Below, one piece after another: positions 33,175 to 44,706 of a stretch of DNA of 64,000 nt. Each line of letters starts with the position of its first letter. Within the stretch, counting starts at the first letter, position 1. The DNA is from Odontocerum albicorne. Lineage: Eukaryota > Arthropoda > Insecta > Trichoptera > Odontoceridae. The notes below the pieces were generated by a model. It saw nothing but the letters and a program-made list of their open reading frames with translations. It had not been told where the DNA came from and ran no database searches. The position numbers were made by a program, and so were the translations under genes. The DNA is taken from positions 20,394,632 through 20,458,631 of the forward strand of contig OX463856.1 of assembly GCA_949825065.1 (NCBI GenBank), in the 5' to 3' direction.

Positions 33175-33420
33175 GATTTCGCTAAAATTGACAGAGGCTA
33201 AGCTTCTGTAATGAGGACATGTACAAAGAAAACCTGCTGAATCCAGAGGAAACTAGACACTGCAAATGGAAATCCTTGGAAAAGAGGAAGAACTCGTCCA
33301 AAGAACTGATGAATTGATCATCAATCGTCGTCAGCACCAATCAAAATATGAGTGATTTGAATCTAATAGTGGAGACGGCCTTGGTCAGGATACGATTCGT
33401 CATGCAGACTCCAAATTAAT
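33175..33420 (+). pseudogene. RTE-like LINE C-terminal remnant (LINE-B, old copy)
   Basis: KLTEAKLL is followed, after a stop, by GHVQRKPAESRG, then MEILGKRGRTRPKN.WIDHQS (about 33268-33330). This matches LRWxGHVxRRPxDxxV.....DLPGKRxRGRPKxxWxD, the signature end of RTE-type RTs, also seen intact at 63065-63469. Many stops are present. Confidence 0.6.
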
Positions 33421-33424
33421 GAGA

Positions 33425-33795
33425 AAATGCTAAGATGTTACTTATTCATTTTCAACAATCATAACCATATCATCTGAATACAAAGTTCACATACATTTAT
33501 TTCATTCATTCTTACACCTCTCTCATCATCTTTGTGAACAAACACATGAACAAACATCCTTGTTTTACGCCTTTCGCAATTTTTAACCAGTCAATAAGTT
33601 TTCCATTTACTCTTACACGTGCATTACTGTCTTATTCTTATTGTGAGGCAATTGCGCTTAGTAATTTATCATTCAAGCCATACTCTTTCTACTCTTCACG
33701 CAATTTCTCCCTTCTTACACGATCATACCCAAAGCTTAGTGAAATACTATTAATTCATCAATATACTTCACCTACTAGACGTTTTTAGTGTGAAG
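33425..33795 (-). pseudogene. LINE-A reverse transcriptase core remnant
   Basis: The minus strand carries part of the RT palm. KAFGYDRVRREKLREE (about 33740-33690) is the AYDRVxRxxLW motif, NARVRVNGKLIDWLKIAKG and VKQGC (about 33580) are the RVNG...F.V..GVxQGC motif, and YSDDMVMIVENE (about 33484-33449) is the catalytic (F/Y)xDD box. Residues between VKQGC and the box are shortened, so the middle is deleted. Both catalytic aspartates are retained, but stops and gaps make it inactive. It shows that LINE-A is a genuine non-LTR RT family. Confidence 0.72.
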
Positions 33796-33889
33796 TGAAT
33801 GTTTTTTTATTTTTCTAAATTGTTTATTTTTTTGTGACTTGTCATATTCATATATATTAATCGCGTCACGTCCTATAGCGGTTACAGGC

Positions 33890-34322
33890 TCTGCGAAGGA
33901 TGCTAATTAATGTATGGCTTGGAAACGATGACATTAATTGCCAATACCTTTCGAGACTAAAATGCGCACAACGGTCCATGGAACGACGAATGTTGGGCAT
34001 AAGTCTGATAGACAAAGTAGGAAATGAAAAATCAGGCGACGGACTAGGGTTGTCGACAAAATGGACCGTGTTGCTGGCATGAAATGGCAATGGGCGAGTC
34101 ACGTTGCAAGACAACGAAATGATAGATGGGCACCCAGAGTCCTGAAATGGAGGCCGTGGGATACGAGAAGACCGATGGGATGGCCCCAGAAGAGGTGGGC
34201 TGATGACATTATCCTTGTCACCGGTAGAAAATGGACGAGATAAGCCGATGACAGGGTAGCGTGGAAGGTTTTAGAAGAGACCTACATCGAACAGTGGAGA
34301 GACGGCTGAAGAAGAAGAAGAA
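33890..34322 (+). pseudogene. LINE-E endonuclease-RT C-terminal remnant
   Basis: The frame reads KCAQRSMERRMLGISLIDKV (about 33960-34020), then MKWQWASHVARQRNDRWAPR, VLKWRPWDTRRPMGWPQKRW, ADDIILVTGRKWTR (to 34241), one stop, then DRVAWKVLEETYIEQWRDG. This is the classic AMERxMLGxSLRDxIRNxxI...KWxWAGHxAR..D.RW...L.W.PR.GRR..GRPPxRWxDD...AG..W...A.DR..W....EAYxQQW ending seen in many arthropod LINEs. It needs one frameshift near 34050 and ends in a TGAAGAAGAAGAAGAA tail (34307-34322). It is one of the youngest LINE remnants here. Confidence 0.85.
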
Positions 34323-34479
34323 TCCGATTTTTTATACATGCGTATTGACTATCTTCAAGTGTTAATGTGGTACGTTTAAATATTATGTTTTATATATTTT
34401 TATATGTATTTTATAGGTCAGCACTATACTTACCTTAAAATCTAGAATAAATGTGTTATTATTATGACCTAATCTTGTT

Positions 34480-35510
34480 ATTCCCTGATGATTAAATCAC
34501 AAAACTCACAGTCCCATCTACAATGACGTTTTATGTGATTCAAATAACGATGTTCCGGTGAGAAAATTACAAAACTCACAGTCCCACTTGCAATGAAGTT
34601 TTGTTAGGTTCAAAGAACGATGGTACCGTTTTTGATGCGGGAATCATAAAACTCAGAGTCCCATCTGAAATGAAATTTTACAATGCAGAAATCATAAATG
34701 CTACAATATACAACGCGGAAATCGTGAACTGATCTATCTTCAATGATGTTTGTTAGTTTCAAAGAACGATGATATTGTTTGCGATGAGGAAATCATCAGA
34801 CTTACAGTCTAGTTATGAAGTTTCATTGGGCTCAAATAACAATTTTTGATGAGGAAATTGTAAAAATTACAGTTCCATCTGCAATTCAGTATCATAAGGC
34901 TAAAAGAAACCTGCTATGATTTATTGCAAGCAAATCATATAGTTCACTATCCCGTCTGAAATTAAGTTTTATTAGGTTCAAAGAACTAGGTTACGATTTT
35001 TAATGCGGAAACCATTATACTAATGCAATGAATTGTGATAAGGAAATCATAAAAGTTATAGTCCTTTCTATAATAAAGTTTTATTAGGCTCAAATAATGA
35101 TAATTGATGAAAAATTCATAAAATTCGTAGTCCCACATATATGTTCAAAGAACGCTGTTACGATACCTATATGATAAGGAAATAATAAAACTCACTATCC
35201 CATCTGGAATGAAGTCTTATTAAATTCAAAGAACAGTGTTACGATTTTTAATGTGGAAATCATAATACTGATGCTATGAATTGTGATAAGGAAATCATTC
35301 AATTTACAGTCCTATCTATAATAAAGTTTAATTAGGCTCAAATAATGACTTTTGACAAAAAAATCATAAAAGTCACAGTCCCATATGTAAGCTGTTACGA
35401 TATATGATGAGGCAATCATAAAACTCATAGTCCCGTCCCATCTGCAATGAAGTTTTGTGAGGTTTAAATAACTATGCTACAAGTTATGCTTGAATAATCA
35501 TTAACTCTAT
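34480..35510. repeat. Diverged minisatellite with higher-order repeats
   Basis: About a dozen degenerate units of roughly 80-90 bp share GGAAATCATAAAACTCA, CAGTCCCATCTGCAATGAAG, TTTTATTAGG and (GT)TCAAAGAACGATGTTACG. Two subtypes alternate, TTCAAAGAACG and GCTCAAATAATGA. A larger period of about 247 bp is visible in the right half: CGATTTTTAATG at 34995 and 35242, each followed by the same series of subtypes. It is non-coding, and copies differ by 15-30% by eye, so the array is old. Confidence 0.85.
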
Positions 35511-35634
35511 ACGAAAGTCACTTTAATAGAGCTCATATAAATAAGACAAAGACTCTGCCAAACACATACATTTAAAAAAAATTATGAAAAAATTATCTCG
35601 ACAATATGATTTGTAGAGGCATCCTGGATGATTA

Positions 35635-35940
35635 TTAGGTTCGATTGCCGTTGGAACCGGAAAACAATAAAAATTAAAAAGGACCCCAGTCTGGTTTCAG
35701 AGTTTGTATGGTAACAATACTCCCACATTAGACGTCTGCAAAAACAAGTTTGTCTTTCAGCCACGATATTCAATATATCCACATCACCAATTCGGATATG
35801 TTAAGTGATACCATACGAGTGAATAAATGCCCTAACTTTGTCATAAAGGATGCAGTTAGTTTCTCTTAAGAATAATTTAATATATTTTTGATTGTTGGAA
35901 AATATTTCTTCATGGCAATACAACCCACCAGGTAAAATTT
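35635..35940 (+). repeat. SINE-1 copy in two pieces
   Basis: The first piece (35635-35720) has the B box GGTTCGATTGCCGTTGGAAC and body GGACCCCAGTCTGGTTTCAG. The second (35850-35940) has a TCTTAAG...TTTTTGATTGTTGGAAAAT tail with CATGGCAATACAACCCACCA. About 130 bp of other sequence lies between them, so this is one interrupted copy or two partial ones. Confidence 0.5.
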
Positions 35941-36748
35941 CAAAAAGCGAAAATTTTGAATTTTTTTCCAATGAAACATGTTAGGAAGTAAGAACAAGGT
36001 AATGTGAAAAAATAGCCTTCTATTTTCTCAGCTTACTTCGAAAATGAGAAAGCAATGTGATTTTCGTATTAGACTTATAGAAGCAATGAAATGTGAAATC
36101 TGTCGGCAAGGTTCATATAGCTCAATGTGAGAAAAAAAATATATTGATATGGTAGAATGACTAAAGTTGGGTAAACAAAGGCTGGGTAGACGAAAATGCT
36201 TAAAATAAATATTATTATTTTTCAAATATTAAGATTATCCTGAAATATTTTAATTTAAACTTTAAATTTGATACGGAAACGATTAAATCTAAGAAATTGA
36301 TTGAAATATTAATTTATGAGTTTAAAAAATGTTCTTTCGAGGAAAAAATACCTTATTTTCGATCGACTGGCAACTAGGAATCTGATATTTTTCTTCGAAA
36401 GCATTTTTCAATATGAAAATGAAATTTTATTGTGTCATATTTCTGTGCAAAAAATTAAATGTTCAAATCCCATCTCATCCTACTTCCTCTTGGATTTTTA
36501 TCCATATTTTTTTTTCAAAGATTTTTGATAAATCTCTTATGTCTTTTTTCCTCAAAACTCTTGCAAAATATTTTATAATTAATATATCTTACCACATTAT
36601 AAAATAATATTTATTAAATACATTTTTTTTCAATACACACTCGTATATGTAAGAAAAAACGATTTTTTTCTAAATGTAGATTTTTTAACAATCTTAGTTA
36701 AATCAAACGTTATGTATAAAATACTTAACCTTTTTAGGTTGCATTGTA

Positions 36749-36920
36749 CACTTCCTTCGTTGGCATAGTTGATAAAACGTTAGTATTCCAATCTGTTGGT
36801 AACGAGATTGATTCCCGTTGGTAACCATTTTTTTATTAAACCTATCATACATCTTTATACTTGGTTGTAATTGCCGCATAGCAATAAGCTTGTTAGTATT
36901 ACAAATTATAAAACAATACA
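36749..36920 (+). repeat. SINE-1 copy
   Basis: TTCCTTCGTTGGCATAGTTG is the head, GAGATTGATTCCCGTTGG is the B box (about 36806-36823), and ACTTGGTTGTAATTGCCGCA with TAGCAATAAGC is the tail. It is nearly complete but shortened in the body. Confidence 0.62.
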
Positions 36921-38794
36921 TTGGCAAAGACAATTGTGTTTGAATTTTACGAACAAACCAAAATATGTTTTAAAATGCTAGTGAATACATAAAAGACTCG
37001 TTTAGTCCTAAAATTATTGGTGAAGATTTGATTTTCAAATTAAAATATAATAATTTAGATTTTGTTAATTCTAATTAACGACATTATTTTATTTTTTAAT
37101 TAAAACAATTATAGAGATTGACAGTTTTTTTTATAAAAACCTAAAAAAATTTAATCTACTTTGATGAAATTTGTTTTAATTTATAAATGCGGAGCAAGTT
37201 TTTTCCCCTTTTTACAAAAGATTTATGTGCGTTACACTTTTGACAGTTGAAAAGTAATTTTTCATGAATTTTTATTTTTCGATAATGTAACGCTTTAAAC
37301 CCCAATCTTAAAAATAATCATTATCATTTAATATTTTACGTTTTCATCTCAGATTTTTTAAAGTAAAAATAAATATTTACTTTTACAATGATACGTTTTT
37401 ACCAATTAAATATATAATTATTTAACAAGCGTCTATTTGTTAAAACACTAATAGCAAAATATTCAATGAACTACTAATTTTTATTTAAATAGATCTTTCC
37501 CTCAGTATTTTTATGAATATAAATATGTTATTTATAAATTAGAAAAAAAAAATTTGAACACACTACATTATTTTCTATTCCATGATAATAATATGCAATA
37601 ACAATCTAATTTTATACCTTAAAACATGATAAAAAAAGTGTACAAACCTCTGCCAACAATCTCCTACAATTTTAAATCATAAAATATCCTTAAGAAAACA
37701 TCACAAATATTTATTCTCATAAAAGTTTTAAGAAAATCAAATGATTAATAGTTTTCTAACAAGTTGTATGAAAATTCAATAAGATAGTCTCTACGTTTTT
37801 TGTATTAACACTTTAGTTTTTTTTAAAGTTATCCCACTAAATTAATGTTTAATCACTCAGTTACTTAAAACTCTCGAACTCACTGAAATCACTGTAGTCT
37901 ATCAACCTCCATACGCCGTAGAACCTCTACGTGATACGAGATGGGCGTCCCGGCGCTACACTGAAATTTCCAAGGGATGAGACGTTTAACAACGCCTGGC
38001 GCCTGCGTCGAAGCCTTAAATTGGAACACTTATCACTAGACTGAATAAACCATCACTCGATGGTACAATATTTTATCCCAAATAAAAAAAACTAAATTAT
38101 TCATATTACAGTTACAGAAAAAAATCGTTTTTAACAAATTCGAAAATAAACTGCTGTTAAATTTTTTTTTAATATTTTAAACCTTATGCTTGAAGGTTCT
38201 TTTATACTTGTTATCGATTTAAAATGAATATAAAAAATTGAACCTGTTTGGTTGTAATTGAAATACCTACGCTATTACCTTGAAACATTTAGTCAAGATA
38301 TTATTAACACATCCTCATAAGCATATTTTATGTAATAAAATTTTGATACAAATAAAAAAAACGTGATTTACTCAATGTTGTTTACGTGATTTACTCAAAA
38401 TTATTTTTAATGTTGATGAAAGCTTCTAGATGTAAATTGGAGATGAAAAAAATGGTTGGTAATGAAAATATTAAAAAATAAATCAAATACCCAGTTCATT
38501 AAGATTGAGTTTACTATCTAAGATGACCGAGTAAACATCCAAAATACTGGTAATAGGGCAAAATAAAAATTTCTATGGGGCTTTATTTCCCGGAAATGTT
38601 TTTGGCACTCACTTTGTTAGGTTCGCAAAAATTAATCTAGTGTGAAAACCGAGAAAAAGTATAAATCACATGTCATTCTACCTAAATAATTAAAACTGAC
38701 ATGTCGCAAAATTAGCACATAACGGAAATCCAATAATTCATTTTGTTTTTTTTATGGCTTTAATTATTAATAATAATTACAACTGAACAATTTG
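36921..38794. other. Very AT-rich DNA with one GC-richer island
   Basis: No TE domain or gene was recognised. A block of about 190 bp at 37870-38060 (CATACGCCGTAGAACCTCTA, GGGCGTCCCGGCGCTACACT, AACGCCTGGCGCCTGCGTCG) stands out in base composition. It has no open frame with a known domain. Confidence 0.45.
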
Positions 38795-38885
38795 TATAGC
38801 GCTATTTAGAGCAGCATCTAATCAAGGGTGCCTAAACTTGAAATTCGAGCCCGCTATTGTTAACAGATTAAAAATATTACAACAT
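38795..38885 (-). repeat. SINE-3 copy
   Basis: The minus strand reads AATAGCGGGCTCGAATTTCA (B-box zone), then a stretch with GCTCTAAATAGCGC. It resembles 17335-17405 and 50360-50450. The AT-rich flank AAAAATATTACAACAT is also shared in part. Confidence 0.42.
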
Positions 38886-40059
38886 ATACATAAATACTAA
38901 ATTAAAATTTTTAAGTAGTCCTCCCAAAAAAAAAACTTTTATGTAATGAATGCAATACTAAATGTTTCACATAATCTTATAACAAAATATTTAAACTTAC
39001 TCTTATGAATGGTAAAACAAACAATAATATTATTTCCTGGTTTCTGTTATAGAAAAAAAAAAGTTTTGTAACCAAAATTATCTTAAATAAATTTGATGTA
39101 AAAACGCACCTTTGCCCTTTACTCTCACAGGCTTTTCATATTTATTGACCATTTTGCATTTCTTATTCAGCTCATTAGAGTCAATCTTTTTCTTAACTAG
39201 ATATATAGGGATGACTCTGAGCCTTGAGCTGGATAAGGGATGACGGTGCACGGAGGACGCTGCGTAGATAACGAAAGTCGCCAAGGGTGGTTTTATGAGG
39301 AAAGGAGGTGTGTGTTCCAAATAAATTTAAGAGATTTTATATATAAGGTTTCATAAAATTGGAAATATGCGATATAGTCCCTTGTAAGGAGATAGTAGCT
39401 GATAGTAGGGATCCTTTATAGTAAAGCTGTTAAGTTGAAACTGAACTGTTATTCAGTTAACTTGAGAATGATTTTCGATGAAGTCCTGGGAAATATAAGG
39501 AGAGAAAAATAATTGTTATTTAATTAATATAAAGATGAATGTTCCAAAATAATTGTATGATAAGCTTGCAGATGAATTACTTTAAATTCCTTCTGCATTT
39601 TTTTTACATTTCCGAATTGGTAATTAGCATATTTTAAATTGAGTGGCTGGAAGATTAAATTGCCTAATCTTATAATGGAGTATATGTTATAGAATCATTC
39701 AAGAAAGATCAAAAATTATTGTTCGTTATCAAATGGTGTAGCAATCTTATACATAAAGGCAAAAACATTAACACTCTTCAAACGCATAAGAGTATGCTAG
39801 GCGAACAAACTGGGACTGGGTGTTAAACAATCAGGGTGTTAAAAAAGGGTACAATCATTAATCGAACCTCCGGCTGAAAGTCAGGAGCTTTATGAAGTAT
39901 TCCACTGAAGTCATCGATGAAAATGACATTAGATTAAAGAGTTGGGAGTTTGAAAATTATATCACTCATAGTTTTGATAACAGAAGTGGCACAAATGTTT
40001 TAAATTTTTCCATTTGAAGGAACTCACAAATGAGTTTTTGATGACGCAAATTCATTTTT
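38886..40059. other. Anonymous DNA with a decayed SINE head
   Basis: At 39850-39905, on the minus strand, ATACTTCATAAAGCTCCTGA and CGGAGGTTCGATTAATGATT look like a SINE-1 head. The open frame at 39078-39320 (minus, 80 codons) is unsupported. The rest is AT-rich. Confidence 0.38.
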
Positions 40060-40310
40060 TTCATTCATTCGTTCTATATCTTCAAATCATCTCAGCGTGC
40101 TCCTTTTTATTTTACTTAACACACCAACCATAAGTTCACATTCATCCCTCAAAGCTTCGTTTCCGTATCTTGACATACAATATCACCCCATGTGTTATTC
40201 ACAGTTAACAGGTTACCATAGCATTTACTTGGCTCTTTTCAATATTTTCCACGTCCACGTTTCACTACCATATTTCAAAGTTGGCACCGAGAAATGTTAA
40301 GTCGGATCAG
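40060..40310 (-). pseudogene. LINE-A RT C-terminal remnant
   Basis: The minus strand reads VPTLKYGSETWTWK (about 40291-40250), the conserved motif just after the RT domain. Further along come NEALRDECELMVGVLSKIKR and an STLR.FEDIERMN motif (about 40165-40060). Only stops and one or two shifts disturb it. Confidence 0.68.
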
Positions 40311-40959
40311 ACGAATGATTTTTACACAGAAATAAATTTTAGGAATCGGTAGAACATTTATGAGAAGGTGTATGCCTGTTGAGTAGGCGAAAGACGAAAG
40401 TTGTAAAACTCTTGAAAAACTTACAAGAACAATATATTGAAAATAACATTTCTTGCACTTGTACAATTCCATTGAGGTCATTATTTTACATAAGAAATAA
40501 AAATAATCATAATTCAATATAAATAATCCTAATAAAATATATCCTAATTCAATTATAAAGGGGAGTAAAAACTTCAAATATCAATCTGTGCTGCAAACAC
40601 TTAAATCATTGGATAAGATTTTGACAAATATTTGACAGTTGAAAAATTACACGGATATAAGGCAATAATTATTTGAAAAAATAATGGCAATTCCCATATT
40701 TGTTTAATGATTTGTATTTCAGTATTTTATTTATTTTAAGGCCTGCCCTACAGAAGACACGGCATGACACTATGTAACTATGAATATAAGGGTGCCTTTT
40801 AAGTGAAAGAGGATGTCGGGCTTTTCCCTTTGCGTATGCTTTTGGAAAAACGTATGACAAAAAAAGGGATATTGTGCATTTGTGGACATGGAAAAGTACA
40901 TGACTGCGTCATAAAGGGCGAGCTTTAATGAATATTATGTTGAATGTCAATTAATCTGG
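40311..40959. other. Anonymous AT-rich DNA
   Basis: Nothing was recognised. It may include decayed upstream LINE-A sequence. Confidence 0.4.
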
Positions 40960-41850
40960 GATTTTGCGTTATTGCATGACGAAATTACATCATGTATGGT
41001 GGCTTTGTGAATGGTGTCTTAACTAGTTGGTTTTATTGTTCAAATGTTGTAAAATAAAGACGTGTTATATCACCTTGGTTGTTTAATATTACAACATATG
41101 TCTGTGGAGTATTGTATGCTAATAACATGGTGGTGTTAGCGGAGAATGAAGATGAATTATAAAGTCGGATAAGTAAATTGTATGAAAGATGCGAAGAAAA
41201 AGATCTTAGAATAAATGTTGTGAAATCTAAAACCATGAAGATAGAAAAGTGTGCAAGGAAAAGTAAATGTGATATATGGGTGAGTATGAAAGATCTGATC
41301 CAGTCGAATAATTATTCTTTGTCGTATTTTCTCAGATGATGAAAGAATTACGAAAGATATCAAACGGCGTATTGTGACAAGAAAAAGAGTCCATATAGCA
41401 CTTGTATCAAGATATGTTACAGTGAGAGCTCACAACAGTATTTTAGTATCAAATTGAATGCTTGATAGTGAAACTTGAAAGTAGAAAAAGGCTGAAAGGA
41501 ACCCTATAAATGCTGTAGAAATACGCGCACTTAAGAATCAAGACCTGGCAACGTATAATATGAATGTAAACTTAAAACTAATATGTTGAGTTTGAAGAAG
41601 AAGGACACTCTAAGATGGTTTGGGCGTGACGAATGACTAAAATGAATGACTAACAATACGAATTTACAATGTGGATGTGATTGAAAGGCGTTGTAGAAGA
41701 ATACCAAGTATACTTAAATCAAGTTAATAATATTTTGAAAGAAGGAAATATAAGTAGGAAAAATTAATCGTGGGAGCTGTCTGAGAAGGTGTATAAATAT
41801 GAAAGACATTAAATATGTATGCTTTTGTCATTGCAAATGGCATTATGGTA
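40960..41850 (+). pseudogene. LINE-A RT remnant, longest copy
   Basis: In order: NGVLTSWF and RRVISPWLFNITTY (about 41055-41095, the GVxQGxxxSPxLF motif, degenerate), LYANNMVVLAENEDEL (about 41111-41158, the catalytic box with both Asp codons changed to Asn), SRISKLYERCEEKDLRINVV and KSKTMKIEK (41163-41250). Then come DERITKDIKRRI (about 41341-41378), INAVEIRAL (about 41511), an LRWFG-like motif (about 41610) and QVNNILKEGNI. About 300 codons of one protein end are covered with many stops. This copy defines the family layout. Confidence 0.78.
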
Positions 41851-42899
41851 TCGTATGGTTACATGTTTGAAAGTTATTAATGATAATTTATGAAAAATTT
41901 CATTCGTATCGTACTCATTAACATCTCCAAAATGGCGATACTGACGTATTGAAGAGTATAGCTATGAGACATCATCGTGTTCGGCCTTATTAATTAAGCC
42001 TTCTGGTTTTAGTAGCACTGGAGTAGGTACTTAACATGCTGTTCCTCATTCTATGCTTGCCAAAACGTGCACGAATGATATTGCCCCTCCCCCCCCCCAC
42101 ATGTGAAGAGGGAACAACACTTGCACATGTCATACGTTACCAAACTATTTTACTGAAAAATAACTATTTTTAGTTTTTCTCTCGGGTTTATTCTGCAACG
42201 GAACTCGAAATTCTTGAGTGGAAGGAAGTTAAGCTTCTTACCATCTTTGGCACAGATGTCACAAAATGATTATTGTGCTACACAAATACTGAATCAATGT
42301 TTCTTATTTCCATAAAAAAACCTACATTGAAATTTAATATTAAATGTTACAAAATATAGATGGTAGGAAACTGAATCCTTAGAATGTTATCCTTTACAAA
42401 AAGTATTTTTTCCAAATTAATTTTATAGAAAGTCAATTTTAAGGGATATTAAAGATATTTAAATATTTGTTTATGTAGGATTGATTTTTTTTTTTTAATA
42501 TTTTACGTCATTTTGCTCAAGCGAACTCTGGATAAATTACACGCCCAGATGTTTAAAAATTACTCCAAATAATGTGTAATAATTTAAACTGCTTTATATT
42601 TTAAATGCCAAAGTAAAGCGCTTCAGATATGTTTACTTCGGGTCATATGCCAGGTTTTGATGCACTACTTAGGCAACGTTTATGGAGAATACAAATAATA
42701 GTATTATGCGAACTGACAGCTTAGTTAAAGTTATTGCAAGTTGATAATTTAAACTGCCTCATTGGGGAATGCGGTAAGCAATGTTATGAATATTTGATGT
42801 CACCTTAAGTTAATAGTTTGAAAGGAATACTTCTTTTGTATATTTATTTCATTTTAATAAAACTTGCTTTTTTATGTTTTTTTTTTTTATAAACTCGAA
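41851..42899. other. Anonymous DNA with a poly-C tract
   Basis: A C-rich run (CCCCTCCCCCCCCCCAC, about 42085-42101) is the only notable feature. No TE or gene was recognised. Confidence 0.45.
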
Positions 42900-43395
42900 T
42901 CGGATAGTATCAAAATTGTTTAACATGGTCCGCAACAGTATTTAAGTACAAATTTTGATGTCTATGAGTGAAACGTGAACCTGAAAGAATACTGAAAGTA
43001 ACTGAATAAATCTGTAGAAGTTTGTACACAGAGTATAATATATGGAAGGATAATGTATGATAGAAAATTGAATTACGTGATTAGAAACGAATGTGTTAAA
43101 TAAGATGAAACAGATTGAAATGGTTTGGGCATTAGAACGAATAAATTTTAAAAATATTATCAAAAGAGATTAAACGTGCGAGTGTGAGTGGAAAACTTAA
43201 CAGAGGAAGTCCAAGAAAAATATGGTTGAAACGAGTGAATGATATCCTGAAAGAAGGAAAAGTAAGAATTTAAAGAAATCATAGGGGTTGTATGAAAAAA
43301 ATAATGGATGGGAAAGAGGTGTAATATATATGCCGAGATAGGAAAGTCTGACACTTTGTACTATCTGCCTACTCCAGCAGGGGAACAACGTAAAG
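42900..43395 (+). pseudogene. LINE-A RT C-terminal remnant
   Basis: It shows a SETW-like stretch (GAGTGAAACGTGAACCTGAA), then LIRNECVK, an LKWFGH-like motif (about 43116), SGKLNRGSPRKIWLKRVNDI (about 43189-43248), LKEGK and the basic tail RGCMKK (about 43288-43305). This is the full order of the LINE-A end. The frame is broken in the first half and open over the second half. Confidence 0.65.
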
Positions 43396-44186
43396 GTATC
43401 CATGTTTTTTTTATTAACTCTTTGTGTTTTTTCTTTCTTGTTTTTGTATTTTTTTTACATCATTTGAATTTGTTGCACACCCTTGCACATTTGCCATAAT
43501 AAATTATAATTATATAAATAAGGCAATGCTAAGTTTTGACTAGAATTGGTTTGAAAAATTAAATTAGAATCACATGTCCTGTTTTAAAATGGGAAGGTAC
43601 CTTACACCCAGTCCCTCTAACTCAAAAAAATGAGAATTTATTTTTTACACCAACCTCGACTATTTTTTTTAACCGAAACAATTTTGCAAGGCGATGAATT
43701 TCGGAAAAATGTTCCGGGTCTGAACTAGAGGTGCATAATTTTACGCAGGGGAAGAAAGAATTATGGGGAATGGATTTTGGGTGATAAACATTTTGCCTGC
43801 TACGCACTTTGAAAGCCTGAGTAGAAACATATTAAGAAACGTGCTCAAAAAAAGGTTCGAAAATAGAAATAGTACTATGCAATTTTGATACATATGTTTT
43901 GGAGGGTTAAAAAATATTTTTTATCAATTTAAAAAAGGTGTTTTTACACTTAGAACAGATATGATGCGAAAATATGGAAAAAAATGTGATTTTAAGAAAA
44001 AAATATGAGTACTCTATAGGAGTTATTGGTCTTTTATTTAGCCATTAAAATAAACAAGACCAAATATATTTTATTTTTTATTTTTGTGTCATACATACAA
44101 TATATCTTCCGATACATACAATACAAACTGTTTTCATCTAGAAATTCCTTCGAACTGACAAGAACGATATCGAAAGGAATAACTAG
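43396..44186. other. Anonymous AT-rich DNA
   Basis: Nothing was recognised on either strand. Confidence 0.45.
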
Positions 44187-44375
44187 AATGGTCTGTATAG
44201 CTTAGTTTGTAAGGTGGAAGATGAGGGTCCGATTCACGTCGGTACCGAGATTTATTATAAAAGGATTCTGTCCGGTTTGTACTTATCATAAGGTTTGTTT
44301 TACACGTTAAATAGATATTTCTACGTGGCAATAAACCTTTAAGTTGTACTGTGTGCGACGAAAGTATAACACGCA
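44187..44375 (+). repeat. SINE-1 copy
   Basis: AATGGTCTGTATAGCTTAGT is the head, GGGTCCGATTCACGTCGG the B-box zone and GATTCTGTCCGGTTTGTAC the body. The tail is TTCTACGTGGCAATAAACC, then GTTGTACTGTGTGCGACGAA and AGTATAACAC. It preserves the full 3' end and helps define the family terminus. Confidence 0.65.
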
Positions 44376-44458
44376 CGGAACTGTCAGCGTAACGAATGGA
44401 ACCATCGCCACTCATTCCTATCATGCCCATAATGCTTCCAGTTGCTCCCAACCATATT

Positions 44459-44530
44459 GTATTACAATTTTATATTGTATTGCAATTTTATATTGTATTA
44501 CAATTTTATACTGTATTACAATTTTACTGT
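44459..44530. repeat. 18-bp x 4 minisatellite
   Basis: The unit GTATTACAATTTTATATT is repeated from 44459, 44477, 44495 and 44513 with one or two changes. It lies between two SINE-1 pieces and may have grown from the AATACAATA-type SINE tail. Confidence 0.85.
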
Positions 44531-44639
44531 ATAACTGGCGGGTTTATTGAAATGTTATGATCTCTTCCAGCCTACTAAAAATGTGTAAATTTGACCAAAC
44601 TAGACTACTTTTCGAAATCAATTGAGCTCCATCCGGAAT

Positions 44640-44706
44640 TAATCCCAGATCCAGATCAAAATCCCAGATCAAAAGACAGGCGTCTCACTAAGCCTCGGAG
44701 GTCGTT
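44640..44706 (-). repeat. SINE-1 head fragment
   Basis: The minus strand reads GTAACGACCTCCGAGGCTTA, GTGAGACGCCTGTCTTTTGA, then a GGATCTGGGATT-type repeat in place of the B box. It is truncated after the head. Confidence 0.5.
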
